DNA of 64,000 nucleotides from Stenotrophomonas sp. Iso1 (GCF_027497995.1 NZ_JAODBT010000001.1:1948488-2012487); one strand, 5' to 3'. Positions 54,162 to 63,589 are shown, counted from the first letter of the stretch. Notes: generated by a model from the sequence alone, not told the origin. Numbers and translations: made by a program.

Positions 54162-57011
54162 ATGCAGTACAGCCCAATGCGTCATCGTGTTTCCAACAAT
54201 CCCCTTGTCGTGGGGAAGATCACTCGCATGCCGGCGCGCTCTTTCCTTGCATGCACGATCATCGCCACGCTCGCTGGCGCATTGATTCCCGGGCAAGTGC
54301 ATGCGCAGTCCAACGAACAACTTCAGCGCGAAAATTCGCAGCTGAAAGCGGAGATCGCACGTTTGCGTCAGGCCGCTGGATTGCCCTTCGAAACGGCTGC
54401 CACGCCGCAGGATGTGGCGCCTCCGCAGGAAGAGCCATCCCGCGCTGTCGCCGCGTCCGGAGTGGGTGATGCGGCACTGCTGGACGCGGTGATCGTGAAG
54501 AGCGAACAGATCAAGGAAAAGCCCGCGTCAATTTCTGCCGTCACCGGCGAGGAGTTGGAGAAATTCCACGTCAACAACTTCCGGGACATCGTCAACCGGC
54601 TCGGAAACGTGCGTACTTCATGGCAGAACCCCAATACGGCGTCGATCTTCGTGCGCGGCGTGGGCTGGGCTGCCGGTGCGGGTGTGCTCGAACCCAGTGT
54701 CGGTGTCAGTGTCGACGGTGTCGGTCACGGCATCAACGCGATTTCGGCCTTGAGCAACTACCTGGACATCGAGTCGGTGCAGGTCGTGCGCGGCCCCAAC
54801 GGTACCGAAGGGGGCCGCGCTGCCAATGTGGGCCGCGTCGAGATCACCACACGCAAACCCAGCTTCAGCCCGGAGGCGCGCGCCGCCATCACGCTGGGGG
54901 AACGCAACACCACCATCGCAACCGCCGTGGTGGGTGGGGCGATCGTCGATGAAACGCTGGCCTACCGTTTGAGCGTCAATCGCGAAACCGCCGATGGCCC
55001 CTACGACAACGCCAACGACACGCATTACAGCTGGCGCAACACTGACCGCACCAACGTGCGCGCGCAGTTGTTGTTCACACCAACGGATCGGGTGGAAGCC
55101 AACCTCTCGATTGATGTCACGCCCAAGGGCCGGGAGATTTGCGAGAACTGCTTCTGGTTCAATACCAAGACGCCGCCCAACTATGACTGGACAAACGCAG
55201 CTACCGGAAAGCCGGGCTTGGTAAACTACGCCGAGGACGTGTTCGGCAAGTTGCAGCGTCGCTGGTTCGCGCAGAACAGCAGCTACACCATCGACGACTA
55301 CTACCGGCCGCGCGTCAACACCATTGGCGAGTACCCGAACACCTACAAGACGGCTGGTGTCACCGCCAACGTGACCTACAAGCTCAGTGACACCACCACG
55401 CTCACCTCGATCACCGGCTGGCGTGACTACGATTTCTCACAGGGCGCGGGCTCGCATACCGGTTTTGAATGGCTGCGTGCGCCGCGAGGTACCCAGACCA
55501 GCTTCGAGCAGCTGAGCCAGGAATTACGGCTGGACACGAAGTTGAACGATGCGTTGAGCCTGCGCGTCGGCGGCTTCTACTTCCACGGCAAGTTCCCCAA
55601 CTACAGTCAGACCGAACGCTATGGCACCGATGCCGGCGCCTACTACGCCAACGCCGCGCAGTATGCGCTGTTGGATCCGATCAATCCTTCCTTGCCGAAT
55701 GCGGTGAATGCTGCTGGCCGGCAGCTACTGTTCAACTCGTTGTACGGCATGGTCACACAACGCAAGGAGCGTTACGACAACAAGTCGCTGGCGGCGTACT
55801 CCAACCTCACGTGGGAGGCCACCGACAATCTCAGCGTCAACGCCGGCCTGCGCGTCAGCCGCGAGACACGCAACACCAGCGCAAGCAATGGCGTCCTTGC
55901 CGATGGCTACGCCGCCGAGCTCAACCCAGCCAAGGTCAACAACGTGGTGTACAACGGCTTCGCTAACGATTCGCTTGGCAACCTGGCTGCCGGCAACTCG
56001 GCTGCGCAGCTGGCACTGGCCGATCTGGTGGCGCAGAAGTACTTCGGCGTCGCCAGTTATGGTGTCTTGAGCGGAACGCAGCGGCAGCAGGTGGCGGCAG
56101 CCAAGGCGATTCGTGCCGGCCGTATTGGCAGTTCCTACCTCAGCATCGCTGCGCCGGAGTACCAGGAAACGCTGGTCAGCGGCGTGCTTGGCCTCAACTA
56201 TCGGATCAACGACGCATTGACTGTGTACGGTTCTTACCGCTACGGCGAGAAGCCTGGCATCACGCAGATCGTGGGTGCCACCGCGCTGGGCGGAAAGGCA
56301 TTGGCGGCCAAGGCCGAATCCACCCAGGCCTGGGAACTGGGTTTCAAATCGCTGTTGTTCAACAACACGCTTTCGTTGGCCGGCACGCTGTTCCTGCAGA
56401 ACATCGATGACTACATCCAGAACACCTTTGTCTACGACGAAGTACAGACGGCACTGAACAACGATGGCAAGCCGGCCTACAGTGCCGCGCTTGGCAACGT
56501 ACCCAAGGTGCGGACGCAGGGCCTGGAACTGGACGTTGCCTACTTCGGCATCCCGTACACCACGCTGCGCTTCTCCGGTGCGTACACGGATGCGACGTAT
56601 CGAAAGTTCCCGTTTGCACCGAACCCGGCCGAACTGGGAGGCAGCAATCCGGCCGGTCCGTATTACGACGCAAGTGGCAAGAGCCTGCCGGGTGCACCGA
56701 AGGTCAGCGGCAACCTGTTCGCCGACTTCTCCTATCCGCTGGGGCAGGTGTGGGCGCTGCAGTCCAACGTGAACTACAACTACCAAAGCAGCTACTACAC
56801 CGACACGTTGCTGTCGCGTTATGCAAAGACCGACCCGCTGGGCACTACCGATTTCTCGATTGGCCTTGGCCGTCAGGATGGACGATTCGCGATCAGCCTG
56901 GTCGCCAAGAATCTGTTCGACCAGGACACCGGCGTGCCGCTGACCTGGAACTCGTACAAGCCCGGCATTCCGCGCTGGTTGGGCGTAACGGTGCAGGCGT
57001 CGCTGTACTGA
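54162..57011 (+). CDS. TonB-dependent receptor with N-terminal coiled coil
   Basis: A 949-residue receptor. A long leader (about 48 residues ending VHA) is followed by a short predicted coiled coil, SNEQLQRENSQLKAEIARLR, ahead of the plug domain (VIVKSEQIKEKPASISAVT; YLDIESVQVVRGPNGTEGGRAANVGRVEI). The barrel ends with Tyr (VTVQASLY). Heptad-repeat segments before the plug are seen in a subset of xanthomonad and sphingomonad receptors and could mediate oligomers. GAGGAAG at 54147-54153 fits ATG 54162; other in-frame Met codons occur down to 54228. Substrate unknown. Confidence 0.85.
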   Translation: MQYSPMRHRVSNNPLVVGKITRMPARSFLACTIIATLAGALIPGQVHAQSNEQLQRENSQLKAEIARLRQAAGLPFETAATPQDVAPPQEEPSRAVAASGVGDAALLDAVIVKSEQIKEKPASISAVTGEELEKFHVNNFRDIVNRLGNVRTSWQNPNTASIFVRGVGWAAGAGVLEPSVGVSVDGVGHGINAISALSNYLDIESVQVVRGPNGTEGGRAANVGRVEITTRKPSFSPEARAAITLGERNTTIATAVVGGAIVDETLAYRLSVNRETADGPYDNANDTHYSWRNTDRTNVRAQLLFTPTDRVEANLSIDVTPKGREICENCFWFNTKTPPNYDWTNAATGKPGLVNYAEDVFGKLQRRWFAQNSSYTIDDYYRPRVNTIGEYPNTYKTAGVTANVTYKLSDTTTLTSITGWRDYDFSQGAGSHTGFEWLRAPRGTQTSFEQLSQELRLDTKLNDALSLRVGGFYFHGKFPNYSQTERYGTDAGAYYANAAQYALLDPINPSLPNAVNAAGRQLLFNSLYGMVTQRKERYDNKSLAAYSNLTWEATDNLSVNAGLRVSRETRNTSASNGVLADGYAAELNPAKVNNVVYNGFANDSLGNLAAGNSAAQLALADLVAQKYFGVASYGVLSGTQRQQVAAAKAIRAGRIGSSYLSIAAPEYQETLVSGVLGLNYRINDALTVYGSYRYGEKPGITQIVGATALGGKALAAKAESTQAWELGFKSLLFNNTLSLAGTLFLQNIDDYIQNTFVYDEVQTALNNDGKPAYSAALGNVPKVRTQGLELDVAYFGIPYTTLRFSGAYTDATYRKFPFAPNPAELGGSNPAGPYYDASGKSLPGAPKVSGNLFADFSYPLGQVWALQSNVNYNYQSSYYTDTLLSRYAKTDPLGTTDFSIGLGRQDGRFAISLVAKNLFDQDTGVPLTWNSYKPGIPRWLGVTVQASLY

Positions 57012-57057
57012 AATGGCATTGACGAAGGCGCTGCTGGAGTTTTCCAGCACGGGGGAG

Positions 57058-57083
57058 GGAAGCCCGCATGTGTGCGGGCTTCC
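57058..57083. terminator. Bidirectional terminator hairpin between two receptor genes
   Basis: GGAAGCCCGCA and TGCGGGCTTCC form an 11-bp perfect stem with a TGTG loop, followed by TTCT. It lies between the convergent stops of the receptors ending at 57011 and 57117, so it may serve both. Confidence 0.75.
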
Positions 57084-57116
57084 TTCTATGCCGGCCAATG
57101 AGCTGTCTGCAGTCGT

Positions 57117-59447
57117 TTAAAGGCGGATGGTCACCCCGATCTGGAAAGCACGCCCCGGCAATGGCGCGATGTATTTCAGCGGGGAGTTGTGCGGACGGGC
57201 ATCGGCGTCAAGCAGGTTGGAGCCATTGAGGAACACCTCGATTCCAGTGACGTACGAACTCCATGGACGGAACTGGCGGCTTATCTGGAAGTCCACCATG
57301 TTGAAAGCATCCAGCGGAACTTCCTCGCTCACATTCTTTCCGAGGTACTTCTGCTTGTCGTAGTAGGTGCTGGATACGCCAGCCCTCCAGTCTGCCTTCT
57401 GCCAGACAATGTTCGCACCATAGCGGTTGGTTGGCATGCCGGGGAGATACTGTCCGTCGTTGTGTGCGCGCAGTGAGTCAGGACGGTCCGCCCTGTTCTT
57501 TACCAGGTCGGAAAACGCGGAAAGATTGAGTGCCCCGTAGCGGCCAAGATCCAATGCCTGGGACACCCCGACCTCGAATCCCTTGACGGTCGTGTCAGTC
57601 TGCTTCCAGTACTTCAAGGGCAAACGATTGGCAGTCTGCAGGCCCGAGCTGCCCTGATAGAGGTAGTTTTCGTACCTCATGACATAGCCCGTTGCGGACA
57701 TGTCGAAACCACGGTTGTTGAACAGCAGGGTAAATTCGGCATTCCGCGCGCGTTCGGCCTTCAGGTCCTGATTTCCCTCCTCTTGAGCCATGACCGAATA
57801 GTGGGCGTTGCTTGCGTACAACTCATTCACGTCCGGTGCCCGTTGCGATGAGGAGTAGCGGGCCTTCACGCCGAACAGCCTGCCGAGTTCAACGAAACCG
57901 CCGACGTTGTAGCTGTTGAGGACGAAGGATCTGTCCTCAAGTTTCGAATTGGCACCATTGCGTGCGATCTTGAAGGCACTTTTCCGGATGTCGTGTTCCA
58001 CACGTTCATGCCGGAAGCCGGCATCGAATGACGCTCCGTCGAAGTCGAGCGTCTCCTTCAGGAAGACCGCATTGGTTACGGTCCCCACATCGGGCAGATA
58101 GCGCAGTGAGCCACTGCCAGTGACATCCCGCGACCGATGGCTCACACCCACCAGACCGCTGACAGGCCCCATGCGCCGGTGATCAAGTACGACCTCTGCC
58201 TGATAGGTATCAAAGCTGTATTCATTGGCCTTCGTTGCGCCCAGCAGTTCTCCTGAGGTGTTGCTCACGTGCGACACGCGCAACTCGGCGCTTTCAAAGA
58301 AAGGAATCGGATCGAGGAGATTGGCTTCAACGGTGTACTTGTTCTGCTTGAGCACCACACCCACGGGGCGGCCTTTCTCGTAGTTCGAGCCGAAGGAGAG
58401 GTTCTCCATCGAAAACCCCGGAACCCCGTACTCGCTGTCCTTGGAGTCCACGCTGATGCCGACGTAACCGCGGTCGAAGAAGTAGGTCGAGCCTGCCGCG
58501 AGGTGTGAATTCCTGAAGTAGCTATTCCCGAGCGTGCCGCGGTAGTTCGGCGTGACGTCCCGGTTGATCTTGTTCTGGATATACGACGGCGTGCCTGCCA
58601 CGTAGGCGGGGTTTGCGGGATTCACATACGTCTTTCCGCGCCAGACCGACGATGGGTTGTTCGTATAGAACGAAAAAGCACCATCCGCCCAGTCCGGGTT
58701 TTCGGTCATGAATTGATCAATGTAGGGCTGCGACGCTTTGTTATAGATCTGTTGAATCCTTGCTTCCTTCTGGCAAGCGTCGGCCAAGCCACTGTTGATC
58801 CCGCCTGCAGGCGGGAACAACTGGCTGTCGCACACACTGGCCTTGCTGTTGCCGGGGATGTCGTAGTGCGAGATCCGTTGATGCGAGATCTGCAGATTCG
58901 TCGAGATGTTCCGCTGGTTGTTGAAATTCATGCGGAAGCCTTGGGCATCGGCAGCGTTGATGCCTTGCCGGAGCACCAGCTCCATCTCCTGGTCCGTGTC
59001 TTCCATCTTCCTGGAGAGGATTCCGGAGTCGACATCGACACTGCCACCGATCGCGTTTCCGCCATGGCGGACGGTATCCGAAGACTTGTTCACGCTGACG
59101 CTTCGCACAAAGAGCGGATCGAAGGGGATGGCGATGTCACCGCTGAGCGCGTTCAAGCCTTGGATGGACTGACCGTCTTCCAGGACCTGCACGCGGTTGC
59201 CGGTCAGGCTGCGGATGACGGGCGCGCCGGCGTTGGGCCCGAAGGCACTGCTCTGCACCCCCGGGACACGCTCCAGCATGCCGCCCAACGTCCTGTGCTG
59301 TGCATGTGCGTTCCCGACGATAACGATGCTGTCGATCTTTGATGCCTTGTCTGCCCTGACTTTGACCGTCGGCAGGGTCGTGTCGTCCGCCGCATGGACG
59401 TTCTGGACGCTGAGAAGCACTGCAGCAGCGAGTAGGTGTTGACGCAT
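57117..59447 (-). CDS. znuD: TonB-dependent receptor, ZnuD-like (probable zinc uptake)
   Basis: A 776-residue receptor. Signal peptide (cleaved after VHA), plug with TLGGMLERVPGVQSSAFGPNAG and VIRSLTGNRVQVLEDGQSI, and barrel ending in Leu preceded by FQIGVTIRL. The plug spelling, a Cys-containing loop (CDSQLFPPAG...DACQ) and the segment YQAEVVLDHRRMGPVSGLVGVSHRSRD resemble the ZnuD family of zinc receptors. A Zur-type palindrome 28 bp before the ATG supports zinc control. It lacks the long His-rich loop of some ZnuD proteins. Start 59447 begins the signal peptide; upstream codons are within the operator region. Confidence 0.75.
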   Translation of the reverse strand: MRQHLLAAAVLLSVQNVHAADDTTLPTVKVRADKASKIDSIVIVGNAHAQHRTLGGMLERVPGVQSSAFGPNAGAPVIRSLTGNRVQVLEDGQSIQGLNALSGDIAIPFDPLFVRSVSVNKSSDTVRHGGNAIGGSVDVDSGILSRKMEDTDQEMELVLRQGINAADAQGFRMNFNNQRNISTNLQISHQRISHYDIPGNSKASVCDSQLFPPAGGINSGLADACQKEARIQQIYNKASQPYIDQFMTENPDWADGAFSFYTNNPSSVWRGKTYVNPANPAYVAGTPSYIQNKINRDVTPNYRGTLGNSYFRNSHLAAGSTYFFDRGYVGISVDSKDSEYGVPGFSMENLSFGSNYEKGRPVGVVLKQNKYTVEANLLDPIPFFESAELRVSHVSNTSGELLGATKANEYSFDTYQAEVVLDHRRMGPVSGLVGVSHRSRDVTGSGSLRYLPDVGTVTNAVFLKETLDFDGASFDAGFRHERVEHDIRKSAFKIARNGANSKLEDRSFVLNSYNVGGFVELGRLFGVKARYSSSQRAPDVNELYASNAHYSVMAQEEGNQDLKAERARNAEFTLLFNNRGFDMSATGYVMRYENYLYQGSSGLQTANRLPLKYWKQTDTTVKGFEVGVSQALDLGRYGALNLSAFSDLVKNRADRPDSLRAHNDGQYLPGMPTNRYGANIVWQKADWRAGVSSTYYDKQKYLGKNVSEEVPLDAFNMVDFQISRQFRPWSSYVTGIEVFLNGSNLLDADARPHNSPLKYIAPLPGRAFQIGVTIRL

Positions 59448-59475
59448 TGGTTGCCCCCTTGAGAGTAAATGGAAT

Positions 59476-59488
59476 GTTATAACGTAAC
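59476..59488 (-). promoter_or_regulatory. Zur-type box before znuD
   Basis: GTTATAACGTAAC on the plus strand (GTTACGTTATAAC on the minus strand) has GTTA/TAAC arms like the known Zur consensus of gammaproteobacteria. It lies 28-41 bp before the ZnuD-like start, where binding would block transcription when zinc is plentiful. Confidence 0.6.
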
Positions 59489-59748
59489 TATTAGGTGTCG
59501 CAATGGGCGGATCGCCCGCCGCAGGGGAGGCCAAGCCTCGTAGGCGCGGCCGCCTTTTTGGGGGCGACAGGGCGATCGACCTGCTGCGAGAATCCCTGTC
59601 CGTAGACGCACTGGGCTAAGTGGGTTTCGCGCCCGTAGCTTTAGCCCCATGCACTGGCACGCGCTCGGTCGCCCTGTCTGATCAGGCGTGCAATCGCCAT
59701 CACGCCCCTGCCGTTTTCAGGCGGGGCACTCTTCTTGAGTCAAGCCAC

Positions 59749-60300
59749 ATGAATCAGATTGCCCAGCACCTGGATAGGAAATCGAAGGCAGCACTCGCAC
59801 TACTGTCCGGGTGCCGGCTCCAGACGCTGATGAGCGCCAGCTCGGATATCCAGGTGGGTAGTGCCGTGATTGAGGTGTTGTCCGTATCCATACAACTCGA
59901 CAAGCGCCGCTTCATCGTCATTGAAAGCGACTGGGATGAGACTCCGGAAGAGTGGATGAATTTCCACACGCTTTCCGTGCGGATTTCCGAGACTCCGAAG
60001 AACATCCGATATGCCTCCTCGCCTCCCAGCAACGAAGGCAACTATCACTTCGACCATTTCAGCCTGCACCTAGGAGCAGAATCGCCGGTGGCCACAATCG
60101 AGGTGCTGGAAGCCTCCGTGGTGGGAGAGAGGGAGTCGGTTACCTACGACGCGGGCCTGTTGATTACCCGGCAGGATGGCCTGAAGGTGGCTATCGTTCG
60201 CGTCGACTCGATACTGGGCTCTCTCCTGATCGCGCATACCGCTGCGGACATCGCTGCCATCACGGAGGGCTTGGTGGTCACATCGCGGTATGGGGTATGA
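59749..60300 (+). CDS. Hypothetical protein
   Basis: A 183-residue soluble protein of unknown function. It contains a moderately conserved-looking centre, RFIVIESDWDETPEEWMNFHTLSVRIS, and ends VAIVRVDSILGSLLIAHTAADIAAITEGLVVTSRYGV. No signal peptide, transmembrane segment or catalytic motif is seen. ATG 59749 follows a region with no strong ribosome site; the frame is open upstream to 59620 but the extension is not convincing. The following 284 bp to 60584 show nothing recognisable. Confidence 0.6.
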   Translation: MNQIAQHLDRKSKAALALLSGCRLQTLMSASSDIQVGSAVIEVLSVSIQLDKRRFIVIESDWDETPEEWMNFHTLSVRISETPKNIRYASSPPSNEGNYHFDHFSLHLGAESPVATIEVLEASVVGERESVTYDAGLLITRQDGLKVAIVRVDSILGSLLIAHTAADIAAITEGLVVTSRYGV

Positions 60301-60584
60301 GAGTTGAATCGCGCGCCGCCGACTAGTGAAGTTGTTCGGGAAGGGTTGCTTCCGAACGTCCCGAGGCAGACGCTATCGCCATGAGCGTGGCTCTTGGGGC
60401 CGGCATCAGGACTGGTCACAGCGACTGATGCGTGGAACCCCGTCGCGCAGAAATGTTGCCGGTGATCAGATTCAAGGAGAGCGCGGAAGCTGCTGCCATT
60501 GGCGCAATTCCGGGAGTCCACTAGAAACGGAATGATTGGCAGTGCGGACACAGTGAGTCGCACATGTTGCAGTAAAGGGAAGGT

Positions 60585-61289
60585 ATGCAGCGGGATACGA
60601 ACGGATGGTCGGTGATGGTGCTGGAGGATGAGGAGGAACTGCGAGAGACGTTCCTCATTCCAGGACTTAGAAGCGAGGGTTTTGAGGTCGACGGTGTGGG
60701 CAGTGCGTTGGCCTTGTACAGGGCCTTGAGCCTGCGCTCCTACGACGTGTTCGTTGTGGATGTCGGCCTTCCGGACGAGAGTGGCTTCGCGGTGGCGCAG
60801 CACCTGCGCAAGCTGGGCAAGGCGGGGATCGTCATGCTCACGGGACGACGCGGTGCAGACGACCATGTCCGCGGGTTGGACCAGGGCGCGGATGCCTATC
60901 TTTCCAAGCCCGTCGGAGTAGAGGTGCTCGCTGCGACGATACGCAGCGTCATGCGCCGAACAACTGCAGCGGCCATGCAGCCACCACGGCAGCCGAAGAC
61001 GACGGAATGGTGCCTGATTGCCAACGAGTGGCGCATTGCCACGCGTTCCGGCGCTGATGTAGGGCTTTCGAAGGCGGAACGGCTGTTCCTGACGTTGCTG
61101 GCTGATGCCGAAGGTGCTGTGGTAACGCGCGAAGCCGTCATCGGGCATCTGAGCCACGATGAAGATGATTTCGACCTGCACAGGCTTGAGATGCTGATCT
61201 ACCGCCTGCGACGCAAGGTTCTCGCCAGCACCGGATGCGAGTTGCCGCTCACCACGGTACGAGGCATCGGCTATTTGTTGCTGCTGTAA
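60585..61289 (+). CDS. Orphan OmpR-family response regulator
   Basis: A 234-residue two-domain regulator. The receiver (residues 8-125) has the acidic pocket (LEDEEE), phospho-acceptor Asp59 (VFVVDVGLPDESG), Thr (VMLTGRRG) and Lys (AYLSKPVG). The winged helix (about 145-232) has GLSKAERLFLTLLADAEGAVVTREAVI and HRLEMLIYRLRRKV, with TVRGIGYLL at the end. GGGAAGG precedes ATG 60585. No histidine kinase is adjacent; the partner is elsewhere or lost in the rearranged region that follows. Confidence 0.88.
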   Translation: MQRDTNGWSVMVLEDEEELRETFLIPGLRSEGFEVDGVGSALALYRALSLRSYDVFVVDVGLPDESGFAVAQHLRKLGKAGIVMLTGRRGADDHVRGLDQGADAYLSKPVGVEVLAATIRSVMRRTTAAAMQPPRQPKTTEWCLIANEWRIATRSGADVGLSKAERLFLTLLADAEGAVVTREAVIGHLSHDEDDFDLHRLEMLIYRLRRKVLASTGCELPLTTVRGIGYLLLL

Positions 61290-61338
61290 CCGGGAGCAAT
61301 GGATGGGCGGATTCAACCGATCGTCGCAACACCTTCAA

Positions 61339-61935
61339 TCATGGAGGTGTTATGGGAAGGCATACAGGGCGGATGCAGAAGTCAACGGGGCGCGCAGTCA
61401 TGCGCTCACCGAGTGCGCTTTCGCTTCGACGTGAGGCGGAGCGGCAGTTCTGGAAGCAGATTGCCATCGGAATCACGAGTGAGAAGGCATGCAACTGCCG
61501 GTGCAGCAGGTCCAGCGACCAATCGGCGAAGCGCAGCCGCCCGGATTCTACGCCGCGCGTGCTCGCAACTTGGCCACCGGTACGGCGCAGCACGCTGCGG
61601 ATGCGGGCCATTAGCTCATCTACGCTGAAAGGCTTGGTGACGTAGTCATCGGCGCCCTGGTCTAGTCCTGTGATGCGATCAGCGTGCTCAGCCTTGGCAG
61701 TCAGCAGGATCACCGGGGTGCCGAACGCTTGTCCTATATGTCGGCATAGCGATAACCCATCTTCGCCTGGCAGCATGCGGTCCAGCACGACCAGGTCGAA
61801 GCGCTGCTCGAGCAGGCGCGCACGTGTCTCCACGCCATCGCTGGCGGTGGTCACTTCGAAGCCCTGGCGGCGCAGGTAGGCCGCTAGCGGGTCGCGGATG
61901 GAGCGGTGGTCATCGACAACCAGCAGGTGGGTCAC
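61339..61935 (-). pseudogene. Response regulator with truncated effector domain
   Basis: Starting at GTG 61935 the receiver domain is intact: LLVVDDHRSIRD, phospho-acceptor Asp52 (LVVLDRMLPGEDG), VILLTAKAEHADRITG and DYVTKPFSVDELMARIRSVLRR. The OmpR-type winged helix begins normally (GRLRFADWSLDLLHRQL) but after about 15 residues becomes unrelated sequence (ICFQNCRSASRRSESALG) and ends without helix-turn-helix. Neither other frame restores it, so recombination or deletion near 61440-61460 removed the DNA-binding domain. The GTG overlaps the stop of the upstream 101-codon gene (GTGA). Confidence 0.65.
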
Positions 61936-62237
61936 GTGGGGGAGGCTGCGGCGGGGGAGATAATGACGGAGTAGCGGAGCCATTCAAGCCTTGAGCACAT
62001 CCCTGGTGGCTCGTCCTTTTCCAGCAGAGATGCAGCGAACTCCCAGAGATGGCTGTTGTCGTCGAGGGGGTTTGCAACCATCTGCTCGTGCCAGAGAAGG
62101 ATGGCATGCGAGATCAATTCGGCGGCTGGAACTTCACGCTCTCTGTCGTACTCGTAGAAGAAATGAGTGCTTGGGAAATCTGGATCGTGCATGCTTCTCG
62201 CGTCTTCTATAGTGAAATTCTTCTTGGTTTTTTTCAT
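61932..62237 (-). CDS. Hypothetical protein upstream of the truncated regulator
   Basis: A 101-residue acidic protein beginning MKKTKKNFTIEDARSMHDPDF. It contains FFYEYDREREVPAAELISHAILLWHEQMVANP and FAASLLEKDEPP. No family is recognised. Its start at 62237 follows from the internal ATG; the frame extends further upstream to 62348 without support. Its stop overlaps the response-regulator GTG (GTGA), suggesting co-translation, although the C-terminal SVIISPAAASPT may itself be affected by rearrangement. Confidence 0.5.
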   Translation of the reverse strand: MKKTKKNFTIEDARSMHDPDFPSTHFFYEYDREREVPAAELISHAILLWHEQMVANPLDDNSHLWEFAASLLEKDEPPGMCSRLEWLRYSVIISPAAASPT

Positions 62238-62353
62238 TGTTCGAACTTTAAGGATGGATTGCTGAATTGAAAACTGCGGGGCGTTACGTTTGGAGTTACC
62301 GGCATTCTGTGAACAAGGTCTAGCATCCATGCGATCAGCAGGAGGCAAGAGTC

Positions 62354-63259
62354 ATGTCTTCAAAGAAGCTTCCAAGCCGGACGCGACGGGCTTATCAATT
62401 CATTGAGTCGCATCGGAATGAGTTCAGTGTTCAGATGATGTGTCGGCTGCTCGGCGTTGCTCGTGCAGGCTACTACGCTTGGCTCAATCATCCAGTGTCC
62501 GACCGAGCCCACGAAGACGCGCGTCTGCAGCGTCTCATACGCGCATCGTTCATTGCCAGTCACGGGATCTACGGTGCCCCGAGGGTGCTGCAGGATCTGC
62601 GCGAACGTGGTGAGACCTGTAGCAAGCATAGGGTCGCGCGCCTCATGCGAGAGAACGCACTCCAGGCACTACATGGTTATCGCATACGTCATATCCCGGC
62701 TGCAAAACCGCATGCATTGATCCCAAACCTGCTGCGACGTCAGTTTACGGTATCGAAGCCCAACGAGGCGTGGGTGGCGGACATCACCTATATCCGCACT
62801 TGGCAAGGCTGGCTCTACTTGGCCGTCGTCGTGGACCTCTTCTCGCGCCAAGTCGTAGGCTGGGCCGTCAAGCCCACAATTCATCGAGAGCTGGTCCTGG
62901 AAGCTGTCTTGAAGGCTGTTCGTTCTCGGCGACCCCGAAACACTCTGATCCATTCGGATCAAGGAACGCAGTATGGGAGCGATGCTTGGCGGCGCTTGTG
63001 CAAAGGCAACCATCTTGAGCCAAGCATGAGCAGACGCGCCAACTGCTGGGACAACGCGGTCGCTAAGTCCTTCTTCAGCAGTTTGAAAAAGGAGCGGATC
63101 AAGAAACGCATCTACCCCCGTCGGGACGCGGCGACCTCGGACATAGCCGACTACATCGACGGGTTCTACAATCCCATACGTCGCCACACTCACCTCGGCG
63201 GTGTCAGCCCTGACGAGTTCGAGGCAACGCATCGCCACCACCGATCAGGTGTCCACTAA
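62354..63259 (+). mobile_element. IS3-family transposase OrfB remnant with mutated catalytic Glu
   Basis: A 301-residue OrfB of the IS3 family (IS3-like subgroup). HTH_21-type start (YQFIESHRNEFSVQMMCRLLGVARAGYYAW) is followed by the rve integrase core. Catalytic residues: D143 (AWVADITYI), D202 (HSDQGTQYG), and at the position 35 residues on (DNAVAKSFFSSLKKE) there is Lys238 where the family has Glu (AESFF). A single G-to-A change explains it. OrfA with its frameshift window, and a matching left inverted repeat, are not found upstream. The element is therefore inactive by two criteria. The right end may lie near 63258, close to GTCCACT. Confidence 0.85.
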
Positions 63260-63364
63260 AAGCTGGGAATTCCAAGACAAGAGGCAAGCACTGATTGGGA
63301 TATCAGCGATCTTCTGAAAAATGTGTCCGATAGTCCTTGGGTGGACGATAGGCTGCCGGTGTGA
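63260..63364 (+). pseudogene. 3' coding remnant downstream of the IS
   Basis: A frame open from 63260 to TGA 63362-63364 reads QEASTDWDISDLLKNV and then SDSPWVDDRLPV. The composition and length suggest the C-terminus of a real protein cut off by the IS insertion or by deletion. No start codon or N-terminal part remains nearby. Family unknown. Confidence 0.35.
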
Positions 63365-63463
63365 GTAATAGCTCTTTAGTAAATTATTGATATCTTTAGA
63401 TATCGATTAGATGGGCTGCGTTTGTGGTTGATGATGGCAAAGTCCGAGCCTGTCTCAGGACAT

Positions 63464-63500
63464 GCAGAAACCCCAGAGAAATCTGGGGTTTCTGCTTTTC
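63464..63500 (+). terminator. Strong orphan rho-independent terminator
   Basis: GCAGAAACCCCAG and CTGGGGTTTCTGC form a perfect 13-bp stem with a 6-nt loop, followed by TTTTC on the plus strand. There is no intact plus-strand gene before it other than the IS remnant, so it probably once ended the gene whose last codons survive at 63260-63364. Confidence 0.85.
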
Positions 63501-63589
63501 TACTGCCCGGCTCGGTCCGGGACATTTGTCGCAAGCCATGCCTTCTGGGGCAGTGTGTTGGGCGACACCTGGCACGTCAGCATCGGATG

